Source: Rs1 sp029027825
GTDB lineage: Bacteria; Pseudomonadota; Gammaproteobacteria; Pseudomonadales; Balneatricaceae
Length of the DNA stretch: 64,000 bases
Reading direction: 5' to 3'
Assembly: GCA_029027825.1 (NCBI GenBank)
Contig: CP093399.1
Location: forward strand, 3,906,001 to 3,970,000
Made by a program: the position numbers and the translations under genes. The notes under the pieces were generated by a model. That model searched no databases and was not told where the DNA came from. It was given only the letters and a program-made list of their open reading frames with translations. Shown piece after piece: positions 41,904 to 50,088 of this stretch (positions within the stretch are counted from its first letter, which is position 1; every line of letters begins with the position of its first letter).

Positions 41904-42899
41904 CTATTGCCACTTGCGGTGATAAGCACCTAACGTGGTTTGACTACCTTCAGACAGTTTGGCTAATGCACTCATCCAGGCTTGCTGCACCATAAAGTTA
42001 TCAGGATCTTGTTGGTAAGCGTCAATCGCACTGCGCCAAGTTTGGGTCACTTGTGCGACATAGGCAGGGCTTCGCTGACGACCTTCAATTTTAAATGACA
42101 CTATTCACTCTTTGGCTAAACCCGGCAGTAACTCAAGCGTATTTAAGCTGGTGGGCTCTTCAAGCGCATGGTAAATATTGCCCTCGACTTCAAAACGACC
42201 TTTACATAGGGTTGGATAACCAGCATTTTCATCTTTGGTATAACGGTCGATTAAGACGCCATTTAAGCGCGATTCAGTGCCTTGATCAGTTTCTTGCCAT
42301 CGCACAAACTTGGCGGGCGAACATGCACCAGCCGTATTGGGAGATTCTCCGGTCATATAGGAGGATAGATAGCACCGTCCCTCGGACATAATACACAAAC
42401 TGCCAAAGGCGAAAACTTCTAGCGGTACTGGGCTAGTACGCGCGAGTTGTTTCACTTGTTGGACCGATAACACGCGTGGCAGCACGACTCGCGCTACCCC
42501 AAAATTGTTATGGTAGTAATTAATTGATTCAAGATTGGTACTTGAAGCCTGTACTGATAAATGGCGCTCAACATCAGGATATTTTTCACTGGCGTATTGT
42601 AATACCCCAATATCAGAAATAATTAAGGCATCTACGCCTATATTGACGGCATTGTCCACGGCATCTTGCCAACGTTGCCACTGGCCTGGATGAGCAAACG
42701 TATTAATCGCGACATGAATTTTTTTGCCATGTTGATGCACATAGTCAGCCGCTTTTTGTAATTTTTTATCATTAAAGTTTAATCCGGCAAAATGACGAGC
42801 ATTGGTGTCGTCTTTCATTCCGATATAAACCGCATCGGCGCCATGATCAATCGCCGATTTAAGGGCCGGTAAATTTCCCGCCGGGCAGAGAAGTTCCAT
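41904..42899 (-). pseudogene. ubiU: UbiU (U32 family), interrupted by one in-frame TGA at 42105
   Basis: Across the stop the frame spans 331 codons, the length of E. coli UbiU. The first 264 codons hold the cluster cysteines (GSLCIMSEGRCYLSSYMTG, AGACSPAK, TLCKGRFEVEG). The frame stops at TGA 42105-42107 after LLPGLAKE, and continues at once IVSFKIEGRQRSPAYVAQV, the conserved end of UbiU (usually with Gly before the IVSxKIEGRQ part). A GGA-to-TGA change would explain it. A GTG at 42101 could in theory restart the tail. ubiV follows and ubiT is divergent. A nonsense mutation or an assembly error is likely. Confidence 0.85.
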
Positions 42900-42960
42900 A
42901 TAAATATGCTCCGGTATTAATAGTAAGTGAGATAATAAAAAATATCAGGGGGTTCAAACA

Positions 42961-43023
42961 TTGACTTTAAACAAGTGGCTGCAAAATTTCCCCATTGGTT
43001 TGGTCTTAGTTGACGTATATCAT
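42961..43023. promoter_or_regulatory. Two FNR-like half-conserved boxes in the ubiU-ubiT divergent region
   Basis: TTGACGTATATCAT (43010-43023) and TTGACTTTAAACAA (42961-42974) both approach the FNR/Anr palindrome TTGAT-N4-ATCAA, with two mismatches each. FNR control of ubiT and ubiUV is known in other gammaproteobacteria. The position between the divergent genes fits. Confidence 0.4.
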
Positions 43024-43078
43024 TTTTATTTGGCCATTGGTTTTTATAATTAGCCTTTTTAATGCTGGAATATTGCCG

Positions 43079-43576
43079 ATGCTTAATCATGTTAAACACC
43101 TTATTTTCACTCGGGCACCGGTGTTGCTTAAACCATTATTAGCCCTGGTTCCTTTTAGCCTGCAAAAGAAGGCACTTGAGCATACCCTTAATCAATTGTT
43201 TAGAGAGTCTATTATTGATGGCGATTTCGATTTTTTATCGGGTAAGTGGCTAAGAATAAAAGTCACCGATCTTAATTTACATTGGCTGGTGAGTTACGAC
43301 GGTAATGCGTTGCAAATTGAACCATCGGGCAACCCACCACGCGAGTGTGATGTTTCGTTTAGTGCCAGTGGTGATGATTTGTTGTTGATTGCAGCACGCA
43401 AAGAAGATCCCGACTCGTTATTTTTTCAACGTCGCTTGGTGATAGAGGGAGATACCGAACTGGGACTTGAAGTTAAAAACCTAATCGACAGTGTCGAACT
43501 TGATGGCTTGCCAAGTTATGTTAATCGCGCTGTTGATTACAGCGCGCAGCAAATTGAATTGGCCCAGGCAATGTAA
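43079..43576 (+). CDS. ubiT: UbiT, SCP2-domain accessory factor for oxygen-independent ubiquinone synthesis
   Basis: This 165-residue protein starts MLNHVKHLIFTRAPVLLKPL and contains an SCP2-type lipid-binding domain (about 45-140; FLSGKWLRIKVTDL, FSASGDDLLLIAARKEDPD and RLVIEGDTELGLEVKNL). E. coli UbiT (YhbT, 174 residues) binds prenyl lipids and is needed for ubiquinone synthesis without oxygen. ATG 43079 fits the family start; an upstream in-frame ATG at 43010 would add a hydrophobic extension. It is divergent from ubiU. Its 3' end overlaps the tail of a marR remnant on the other strand. Confidence 0.88.
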   Translation: MLNHVKHLIFTRAPVLLKPLLALVPFSLQKKALEHTLNQLFRESIIDGDFDFLSGKWLRIKVTDLNLHWLVSYDGNALQIEPSGNPPRECDVSFSASGDDLLLIAARKEDPDSLFFQRRLVIEGDTELGLEVKNLIDSVELDGLPSYVNRAVDYSAQQIELAQAM

Positions 43577-43850
43577 TTGTTTAAGTGATCGAGTAGACCT
43601 TTTAACTGGCAGGCATAATCGAGATCAAAGTCGGATTGGTCAATGAAGTGTTGTGGACTACACGCCAGCAATGGCTTGTGTTGCCAACCTTGCTCAGTTG
43701 AATGAATTTCCACCGAGCGTTCATCGTCACTGCTGCGTTGTCGTGTTAACAGTTGTGCCTGCTCCATTCGTTTTAATAACGACGTTAGGGGTTACTGCTC
43801 AAGAGTGCCTGGTTACCGATTAATGCGACATTGGCGCCATCGTGCTGCGT
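43537..43850 (-). pseudogene. MarR-family regulator remnant: 5' truncated and frameshifted
   Basis: Directly after the ridA stop, and in the ridA frame, the sequence reads HDGANVALIGNQALLSSNP then stop. Skipping one base in the CCCC run (43788-43791 on the plus strand) continues as PLTSLLKRMEQAQLLTRQRS, then SDDERSVEIHSTEQG. This is the recognition helix and wing of an OhrR-like MarR regulator. The first half of the protein is missing. So the gene has lost its 5' part and carries a 1-base frameshift in a homopolymer. Confidence 0.7.
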
Positions 43851-44198
43851 TTAGTAGGCGGCAGTTACCGAAAATTCAACCAGCAAGTCTGGTCTTGCCA
43901 TACGCGCTTCGACACAGGCTCGCGCTGGCTTTTCAAAATCTGCAATCCATGCATCCCACACTACATTCATCGCCGCAAAATCTTTCATATCGCGAATGTA
44001 AATAGTGACCGATAATAACTGGTTTTTGCCACTACCCGCTTGCTGCAACAAATCCTCAACCTTAAGCAAGCACCGCTGAGTTTGTTCAGTAATATCCCAC
44101 TGAGGATCACACGCCGTTTGTCCACAGAGGTACACGGTGTGGTTGTGCTTTACTATGCGACTCATACGTTCCGTAGAATCAATCCGCTCTATACTCAT
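43851..44198 (-). CDS. RidA-family protein (YjgF/YER057c/UK114)
   Basis: This 115-residue protein of the RidA superfamily has VYLCGQTACDP (about 22-32), IYIRDMKDFAAMNVVWDAW (about 66-84) and ARACVEARMARPDLLVEFSV (about 91-110). The catalytic Arg of deaminating RidA (usually RxxV in PARxxVEV) appears as Arg92/Arg99, so imine deaminase activity is possible. RidA proteins clear reactive enamines made by PLP enzymes. It lies between ubiK and a marR remnant on the same strand. Confidence 0.85.
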   Translation of the reverse strand: MSIERIDSTERMSRIVKHNHTVYLCGQTACDPQWDITEQTQRCLLKVEDLLQQAGSGKNQLLSVTIYIRDMKDFAAMNVVWDAWIADFEKPARACVEARMARPDLLVEFSVTAAY

Positions 44199-44207
44199 AG
44201 TCGCTCC

Positions 44208-44471
44208 TCAATTAGCTTGATTTAATGATTGATTAAGCTGACTTTCTAACTTAGTCATCCGCACTTCAAGCGCTTCAACTTTTTGCCTAGTTCTGGACAA
44301 CACAGCAGCCTGCGCATCGAACTCATCGCGTGTCACTAAGTCTAATTTCGCCAGCGCGCTTTGTAACAAAGCCTTAACTTGATCTTGGCCCGGCAATTCT
44401 GCGCCTTTAGGCAAATTTTTAACAAGCGCCGAAAATTGCTGCGACAAGCCATCTATGAATTTTTCATTCAT
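44208..44471 (-). CDS. ubiK: UbiK ubiquinone biosynthesis accessory factor (YqiC/BMFP)
   Basis: This 87-residue protein starts MNEKFIDGLSQQFSALV and ends in a coiled coil (about 45-83, VLSRTRQKVEALEVRMTKLE), as in UbiK. It binds UbiJ and helps the aerobic ubiquinone hydroxylation complex. It lies divergent from the ammonium transport genes, the usual position beside glnK-amtB in gammaproteobacteria. Confidence 0.9.
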   Translation of the reverse strand: MNEKFIDGLSQQFSALVKNLPKGAELPGQDQVKALLQSALAKLDLVTRDEFDAQAAVLSRTRQKVEALEVRMTKLESQLNQSLNQAN

Positions 44472-44657
44472 CGGAGTGGTCCTTTATTAATCAAATAGAT
44501 AATCGCGGCAGTATATCATTAAAAATCGCTTATTTCGCTCCTCAGATGTGAAGCTTGATCTAGGACAGTAACTCAGTAGCGGCTAGCTAGATTTAACGCT
44601 AATTTACGCTGCATAAAATATGCCTGCCCTACCAGCCTCGAACCCCACATCGACTCA

Positions 44658-44674
44658 TGCACCACCGTAGTGCA
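44658..44674 (+). promoter_or_regulatory. NtrC binding site upstream of amtB
   Basis: TGCACCACCGTAGTGCA differs from the NtrC consensus TGCACCA-N3-TGGTGCA at one base. It lies about 100 bases upstream of a sigma-54 promoter, the normal enhancer distance. A further half-site AGTGCA stands at 44701. Confidence 0.8.
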
Positions 44675-44757
44675 AAACCGAATATTACTCTCTCTAGAAC
44701 AGTGCAAATTTATTTAAAATTATTTTTAACCATCTGATTTAATTGATTATAAATTTA

Positions 44758-44774
44758 TTGGCATAGTATTCGCA
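44758..44774 (+). promoter_or_regulatory. Sigma-54 promoter of amtB
   Basis: TTGGCATAGTATTCGCA has the GG and GC pairs separated by exactly 10 bases, as in TGGCACG-N4-TTGC. It ends 38 bases before the amtB ATG. With the NtrC site upstream this is a standard nitrogen-limitation promoter. Confidence 0.75.
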
Positions 44775-44812
44775 ATGACTCATACACATTTTAAATATCA
44801 CTGGAGATCATT

Positions 44813-46078
44813 ATGGAGTCGATCGTTAGCAACTTAAATGCTGACCTTAATCAACTAAAGTATGCTTTGGATACTTTTTATTTTTTAATTTGCGGTGCGT
44901 TAGTCATGTGGATGGCCGCAGGCTTTGCCATGTTGGAAGCGGGATTAGTTAGGGCAAAAAACACCACTGAAATACTCACCAAAAATATATCTCTGTACGC
45001 GATCGCCTGTACCTTATATCTGCTGTGCGGATACGAAATAATGTACAGTTCAGCCAAGGGTGGCATAATTCCAAATTTTGCTTTTTTAATTGGGGTTGAG
45101 CATCAGTTAGACGCGGTACTAAGCACCAGTGAAGACGCACCATACTACTCTCAGAGAGCGGATTTCTTTTTCCAAGTAGTGTTTGTTGCCACTGCGATGT
45201 CGATTGTCTCTGGGGCGGTTGCTGAAAGAATGAAATTAACTGCTTTCCTACTCTTTTGTGTAGTGATGACCGGTTTCATCTATCCCGTTCGCGGCTACTG
45301 GACTTGGGGGGGAGGTTTTTTAAGTAGCGCTGGTTTTTTAGACTTTGCCGGCTCTGGAGTAGTGCATATGGCTGGCGCCTCCGCTGCTTTAGCGCGAGTC
45401 AAGCTGCTAGGCCCGCGCCACGGAAAATATACAAAAGACGGCAAGATTAACGACATACCTGGTGCGAACTTACCTTTGGCAACACTGGGAACCTTCATTT
45501 TATGGTTTGGCTGGTTTGGCTTCAACGCAGGCTCAGAACTTAAACTTTCCGACGTCGGCGAGGCGAATTCGGTCGCACAAATATTCGTCAATACCAATGC
45601 CGCCGCTGCCGGCGGAGTGATCGCAGCTTTACTCACCGCCAAGCTGATCTTTAATAAAACTGATTTAACTATGGTACTTAACGGTGCTCTGGCGGGGTTA
45701 GTCGCGATTACTGCCGACCCGCTCTCCCCTAGTGCTTTGCACTCGTCAATCATTGGCGCTGTCGCCGGTGTGCTAGTAGTGGGATCGATTTTAGCCTTAG
45801 ACAAACTACGCATTGATGATCCCGTAGGCGCTATTTCAGTACATGGTGTCGTCGGTATTTGGGGGCTGCTTGCAGTCCCTTTAAACAATACCGACGCCTC
45901 TTTCAGCGCTCAATTATATGGCATTGCCGTTATTTTTAGCTGGTGCTTTGTCGCAAGTTTGTTCACTTGGAAAATCCTACAGTTAACTCTGGGGATACGA
46001 GTCAGTGCAGAGGAGGAGTTTCTGGGCAGCGACATTGTTGAATGCGGCATGGATGCCTATCCTGAATTCAAGCGCTAA
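44813..46078 (+). CDS. amtB: Ammonium transporter AmtB
   Basis: This 421-residue protein of the Amt/Rh family has eleven predicted membrane helices. It has AMLEAGLVRAKNT (about 40-52), the first pore His in VVHMAGASAAL (near 184), FGWFGFNAGS near 235 and the second pore His in SVHGVVGIWG (near 344). There is no signal peptide. It is transcribed from an NtrC/sigma-54 promoter. Here amtB precedes glnK with a 229-base gap, the reverse of the usual glnK-amtB order. The C-terminal tail is short but includes the PII-binding region after the last helix. Confidence 0.94.
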   Translation: MESIVSNLNADLNQLKYALDTFYFLICGALVMWMAAGFAMLEAGLVRAKNTTEILTKNISLYAIACTLYLLCGYEIMYSSAKGGIIPNFAFLIGVEHQLDAVLSTSEDAPYYSQRADFFFQVVFVATAMSIVSGAVAERMKLTAFLLFCVVMTGFIYPVRGYWTWGGGFLSSAGFLDFAGSGVVHMAGASAALARVKLLGPRHGKYTKDGKINDIPGANLPLATLGTFILWFGWFGFNAGSELKLSDVGEANSVAQIFVNTNAAAAGGVIAALLTAKLIFNKTDLTMVLNGALAGLVAITADPLSPSALHSSIIGAVAGVLVVGSILALDKLRIDDPVGAISVHGVVGIWGLLAVPLNNTDASFSAQLYGIAVIFSWCFVASLFTWKILQLTLGIRVSAEEEFLGSDIVECGMDAYPEFKR

Positions 46079-46307
46079 TTAATTACTTAATCCATGGCTG
46101 TTCGTACGCTCTAGCAACTTTTTCGGGCGATTGTCGCAGGCATTTTTAAGTACGACCTTGGTCGCATAATGTAATAATTTATTGGATCACTAGCTGTGTT
46201 TACTAGCTAAAGTCAGTATACTTAGGCCGCTGTAAATAGCGCGACTGCTTAAAAACACGCATTTAGAGCACCCAGATTAGTGATCCGATCTAACGAAGGA
46301 GAGAGAC

Positions 46308-46646
46308 ATGAAGTTAGTCACTGCTGTGATTAAACCGTTCAAACTTGACGATGTACGTGAAGCACTTTCAGAGATTGGTATCCAAGGTATCACCGTAACA
46401 GAAGTAAAAGGTTTCGGCCGTCAGAAGGGCCACACAGAACTGTATCGTGGCGCTGAATATGTCGTCGATTTTTTACCTAAGGTAAAACTCGAAGTAGCCA
46501 TCGACGACAATATGCTCGATCAAGTGATAGAAGCTATTACCGTCACTGCCAACACTGGGAAAATTGGTGATGGTAAAATTTTCGTCTCAACACTTGAGCA
46601 AATTATCCGCATCCGTACCGGCGAAACAGGCCCTGACGCAATTTAA
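46308..46646 (+). CDS. glnK: PII nitrogen regulatory protein (GlnK/GlnB)
   Basis: This 112-residue PII protein has the T-loop with Tyr51 (GHTELYRGAEYVVDF), the uridylylation site, and the C-terminal TGKIGDGKIFV and RIRTGETG motifs. It senses 2-oxoglutarate and ATP/ADP, and in its GlnK role blocks AmtB. GAAGGAGAGAG lies just before the ATG. I found no sigma-54 site in the 229-base gap, so read-through from amtB or a constitutive promoter is possible. Proximity to amtB favours GlnK over GlnB. Confidence 0.92.
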   Translation: MKLVTAVIKPFKLDDVREALSEIGIQGITVTEVKGFGRQKGHTELYRGAEYVVDFLPKVKLEVAIDDNMLDQVIEAITVTANTGKIGDGKIFVSTLEQIIRIRTGETGPDAI

Positions 46647-46669
46647 CGCATCGGCCAACTTGTTAGCGA

Positions 46670-46703
46670 CCATCTAATCTGTCACCAGCGACGGATTAGA
46701 TGG
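46670..46703 (+). terminator. Hairpin after glnK
   Basis: CCATCTAATC (46670-46679) pairs with GATTAGATGG (46694-46703), with inner pairs GTC/GAC. The stem starts 24 bases past the glnK stop. No strong T-run follows, so its strength as a terminator is uncertain. Confidence 0.6.
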
Positions 46704-46816
46704 ATATTGCAGTTCTACGTACCTACCTCGCTCGCTCGCCAACTAAAATTATTTCAAACATGATTTTCTCATCAAGTAGCTATGAGGAATAAAAATGACG
46801 CCCCTTCAACGCAGAA

Positions 46817-48136
46817 CTAAACAGCTAACTTCAAAGACAGCGTGACCCGTAATCCGTGCGGCTTAATATTTTCAATATGCAAGTTTCCCTGCTGCGACTG
46901 CATTGCTTGCTTTGCGATACCTAACCCTAATCCATGCCCATCGACATTCGTATCTAACCGATAAAAAGGCTCACAAAGCCTAGCGAGCTGTTCGTCTGTA
47001 ACACCTGGTCCGTCATCTTCAATGATGATTTGTAAAGTGCTGTTATCTGCTAGGGCTAATCTAATCTGCACTTTGGTATTCTCAGCCGTATGCTTTAAAG
47101 TGTTGCCTAATATATTGCTGAGCGCTCTTTCCAAGAGAGCAGTAGAGCCTAACACCAGAGAGTTCTGATGCTGAGCAATAGCTAATTCTATCGGTCGCTG
47201 CGCATTGCTAAAATGGCTATCCGCTAACAGCTTTTCAATAATTGGACGAATATCGATTGGCGCATTCACCACAACTTGCTGCTGTAATCTTGCCAGAGTT
47301 AACAGTTCATCAATCAGTACGTTTAAGCGTTGGCACTCCAGCTGGATCCGTCCTATTGCAGGATGACCACTCGCCACTTGTTGCTCGATAATGCCACTGG
47401 CAGCTAGCAACCTTGCCAGCGGAGCTCTCAGTTCATGAGATACATTTTGCAACAATCGCTGCTGCCCCGTTAAGGTATTTTCAACATATTCAGCCATCTG
47501 ATTAAACTCTCTGGCAAAATCACCTATTTCATCACCGCGGCGCTGCAGCTTATCACCGACTCGCACGCTAAACTCACCGCTTTTTAAGCGCTTTAAATAC
47601 TGCCGCAACTCATTCATCGGCCGCACTACAATGGCGCTGACAATAAAACTGGCGATTGTAGAACTCAGCAAAATCAACAGCGCTTGAATAGAAAAAATTA
47701 GCCCCTGCCAGCGTGCTAAGCTCTTTTTTAACGGCTGCAAATAGTAACTCACCAAATATTCACGCCCAGCTTCCGAGCGAATTTTAAAACTATTTTCGAC
47801 GCCTTTCGGCGGTTTTTTCCCACCGAGTATTTTCTGCCCTCGGTCATCAAAAATGGTAATCGCAGGTACGCCTTTGCGATGAGCGAGCCAATTCTGCTGA
47901 TGATAGCCTTTTGCGCGCTGATTTTGCCGCTGAATTTTCTGCCGAAAAGCTAGGCTATTTTCAAAGCGCTCCAAAAACCGCTCTGCGTGAATCCGTACTT
48001 TAAAATCAATTTTTGACTTAATATTGTCTTCTTCAGCCAGCTCCCCAATCACTAGCACTGTCACCATCATCACTGCAAAAGTGGACAGCCACAATGACAG
48101 AAATACTTTCCAAAACAGTCGATTAAATCTAAACAT
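46817..48136 (-). CDS. cpxA: Sensor histidine kinase, CpxA-like (second Cpx locus)
   Basis: At 439 residues it has a membrane helix at about 11-31, a periplasmic domain to about 142, a second helix at about 145-170, a HAMP domain (about 171-225), HisKA with His234 (NVSHELRAPL) and HATPase with NILGNTLKH, EDDGPGV, FYRLD and GHGLGLGIA. All boxes are intact. It overlaps the regulator gene by 8 bases, and a spy-like gene stands divergent, the arrangement of E. coli cpxRA-cpxP. It should phosphorylate the regulator at 48129-48860 in response to envelope stress. Confidence 0.88.
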   Translation of the reverse strand: MFRFNRLFWKVFLSLWLSTFAVMMVTVLVIGELAEEDNIKSKIDFKVRIHAERFLERFENSLAFRQKIQRQNQRAKGYHQQNWLAHRKGVPAITIFDDRGQKILGGKKPPKGVENSFKIRSEAGREYLVSYYLQPLKKSLARWQGLIFSIQALLILLSSTIASFIVSAIVVRPMNELRQYLKRLKSGEFSVRVGDKLQRRGDEIGDFAREFNQMAEYVENTLTGQQRLLQNVSHELRAPLARLLAASGIIEQQVASGHPAIGRIQLECQRLNVLIDELLTLARLQQQVVVNAPIDIRPIIEKLLADSHFSNAQRPIELAIAQHQNSLVLGSTALLERALSNILGNTLKHTAENTKVQIRLALADNSTLQIIIEDDGPGVTDEQLARLCEPFYRLDTNVDGHGLGLGIAKQAMQSQQGNLHIENIKPHGLRVTLSLKLAV

Positions 48137-48860
48137 TACTCAACTCCGCAGGCCTGCTCTGCTGATCCAAGATGAACAAATATCCCTCTCCTCGAACTGT
48201 TTTAATCAAGTCTTGATCTTTTATTAGCAGCGCTAGTTTTTGCCGAACCCTAGACAAATGGACATCTATAGACCGATCGTAAGCAGTCAGTGGTCGATGT
48301 AAGACTTTCTCGGTTAAATCACTCTTAGTCACTACCGTCCCCGGCGCTAGCATCAATTGGTGCAACACGTTAAATTCGGTGCTAGTTAAGTCCAGTAGCG
48401 TGTCAGCCACTTGTACTTGGCGCAGGGCTGGGCGCAATGTGACCCCCATTAATTGAATATCTTGATTAGCAGTTGCCGTTTTCTTCACGGTGGCTGTTCT
48501 TCTCAATACCGCGCGGATTCTGGCGAGTAATTCACGAGGATTGCAAGGTTTAGCCATATAGTCATCGGCGCCCATTTCCAGGCCGACAATGCGATCTATA
48601 TCGCCACCTTTTCCGGTCAGCATGATCACTGGTAAATTAATAGCCGGTCGCAACTCCTGTAGCAATTCTAAGCCTGATTTGCCGGGCATCATGATATCGA
48701 AAATAGCGATATCGAAAGCATTTTTCGCCTTTAAATAAATCAGAGCTTGGTCTGCATTATCTGCAATTGTAATAATCAGCCCTTCAAAGGTTAGATACTC
48801 AGCCAGTAACGCTGTCAGTTCGCGATCGTCATCTACCAGTAATAATTTAATTTTTTGCAT
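48129..48860 (-). CDS. cpxR: Response regulator, CpxR-like (second Cpx locus)
   Basis: This 243-residue OmpR-family regulator has an acidic pocket (Asp10-Asp12), phospho-acceptor Asp55 (IFDIMMPG), Thr in MLTGKGG near 82 and Lys104 (MAKPCNPRE). The winged helix spans about 140-235 and ends TVRGEGYLF. It is divergent from a spy-like gene whose promoter region holds a perfect CpxR box (49350-49364), so the assignment as CpxR is better supported than for the regulator at 2320-3003. Confidence 0.88.
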   Translation of the reverse strand: MQKIKLLLVDDDRELTALLAEYLTFEGLIITIADNADQALIYLKAKNAFDIAIFDIMMPGKSGLELLQELRPAINLPVIMLTGKGGDIDRIVGLEMGADDYMAKPCNPRELLARIRAVLRRTATVKKTATANQDIQLMGVTLRPALRQVQVADTLLDLTSTEFNVLHQLMLAPGTVVTKSDLTEKVLHRPLTAYDRSIDVHLSRVRQKLALLIKDQDLIKTVRGEGYLFILDQQSRPAELSNV

Positions 48861-48960
48861 AGCTTCCCTATAATCTTAAATTCTATTATTCAGTTCAATA
48901 AAGATCCTGATTAGCCATGTGTCTCCGCCACAGTGCAGCAAAAGATGCTTTTAATCTCTT

Positions 48961-49022
48961 CTCTGTGTCCTCTGTGGTAAAACCAATCCTTTAAAGATTT
49001 TTTCACCACAGAGGACACAGAG
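48961..49022. repeat. 18-bp inverted repeat CTCTGTGTCCTCTGTGGT
   Basis: CTCTGTGTCCTCTGTGGT (48961-48978) is exactly complementary to 49005-49022, with a 26-base AT-rich loop. Repeats of this wording occur between genes in many bacterial genomes, as far as I recall, so it is probably a dispersed palindromic repeat and not a specific operator. Confidence 0.8.
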
Positions 49023-49349
49023 GCGCTGCGCTGCACAGAGGAAAAACAAAACACTACCTGATAAGTGCTGTGTCTTCACAGGCTAACCTAGAGTAAAAAA
49101 AAAATTACAAATAAATGACCTGACTATAATCTAAACCATTATTAAATGATAAAAATATATTATAACTATAATTTCGCTTAACTTGTTGGAATTAATCACT
49201 TTGTTAGACAGCTACCAAGTCAAGCGGAGTATGATGGTCAATCAGGATAAAGGTTGAGCCAGCCTGAAGAGCACCCGCTATGCCCGATGTTAACGCCAGC
49301 CAGCATGTTGTTAGCAGTATATCTCGTCACAACAGCCAGCGGCTGCTCT

Positions 49350-49364
49350 TTTACACAACTTTAC
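49350..49364 (-). promoter_or_regulatory. Perfect CpxR box upstream of the spy-like gene
   Basis: The plus strand reads TTTACACAACTTTAC, which is GTAAA-GTTGT-GTAAA on the minus strand, an exact match to GTAAA-N5-GTAAA. It lies 93 bases upstream of the spy-like ATG and between that gene and cpxR, so it can serve both. Confidence 0.75.
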
Positions 49365-49456
49365 ACTATCGCAACCCTACTTATCATTTACTTAATGCAA
49401 ACTTAAATGGTCGAAATCATCCGGCATAACCCATTGCTAATTTAAGGAGTAGAGCT

Positions 49457-49984
49457 ATGCAAAAAAACCACCTACAACACCGGACTACCGCGCTTATGGC
49501 AATCCTTACTATGCTGTTGATCGGTGCATTTAATGTTGCGCATGCCGATAATACTCAACCAGGTAATTGGCAGAAATCTGAACATTATGCTGAAAACCGT
49601 GGCGGCAGCCACCACGCCATGAAAGCGACCAAGAGACACAATATATTGAGCAAAAAATTAGCTTTAACAGCACAGCAACAAACGCAAATTAAAGCACTTT
49701 TCCAAGCGCAACGCACAGCCCACAAAGCGGCGGCAGGAATTCGAAAACCTCTCCACCAAGCTATTCGCAATTTAGATCCCAAAGCAGATGATTATGCACA
49801 AAAGCTGGTACAAGTGAAACAGCAGGCTGGACTCGCTGCCAGTCAAAAAATCGACGACATGCTGGCAATGCAACAGAGTATGAAGAAAATACTAACTGCT
49901 GAACAATTACTAAAAATGCAAGAATTACGCGCGACAGGGGAAGGCCGTAGAGGCATGCAACACGGCCTATCTTTGGAAAAATAA
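49457..49984 (+). CDS. Spy/CpxP-family periplasmic protein (second copy)
   Basis: This 175-residue protein has a signal peptide (ALMAILTMLLIGAFNVAHA, cleavage near residue 30), then a helical domain with LTAQQQTQIKALF (about 70-82) and LTAEQLLKMQELR (about 147-159), the two LTxxQ motifs. It is divergent from cpxRA with a CpxR box in between, like cpxP of E. coli. It probably acts as a periplasmic chaperone or stress adaptor. It is longer and more basic than the first copy at 3722-4177. Confidence 0.87.
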   Translation: MQKNHLQHRTTALMAILTMLLIGAFNVAHADNTQPGNWQKSEHYAENRGGSHHAMKATKRHNILSKKLALTAQQQTQIKALFQAQRTAHKAAAGIRKPLHQAIRNLDPKADDYAQKLVQVKQQAGLAASQKIDDMLAMQQSMKKILTAEQLLKMQELRATGEGRRGMQHGLSLEK

Positions 49985-50030
49985 GGCGACCGCCACCTTT
50001 TCTATCTAGCTTAAAAACTGAACTGCAGTC

Positions 50031-50049
50031 AGGAGCCACTCAGGCTCCT
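50031..50049. terminator. Short hairpin between the spy-like gene and dctM
   Basis: AGGAGCC (50031-50037) and GGCTCCT (50043-50049) form a 7-bp GC-rich stem with a 5-base loop between two convergent genes. There is no T-run, so it is a probable but weak bidirectional terminator. Confidence 0.45.
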
Positions 50050-50088
50050 AGTGCGATTAGCTCGCACAAACTGCAGGGTCGGTCTATG

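Larger units (their letters stand above)
48861..49456. other. Long divergent intergenic region between cpxR and the spy-like gene
   Basis: This 596-base stretch has no gene. It holds an 18-bp inverted repeat (48961-49022), an AT-rich part and a CpxR box (49350-49364). No RNA gene was recognised, though a small RNA cannot be excluded. Confidence 0.5.

Noticed and set aside
44630..44680. GGTTCGA-like sequence on the minus strand considered as a tRNA T-arm
   Set aside because: No acceptor, D or anticodon stems fit around it; the stretch overlaps the NtrC site instead.
45295..45888. A long open frame antisense to amtB
   Set aside because: It is a shadow frame of a strongly conserved gene, with low-complexity Ala/Pro/Thr composition and no family resemblance.
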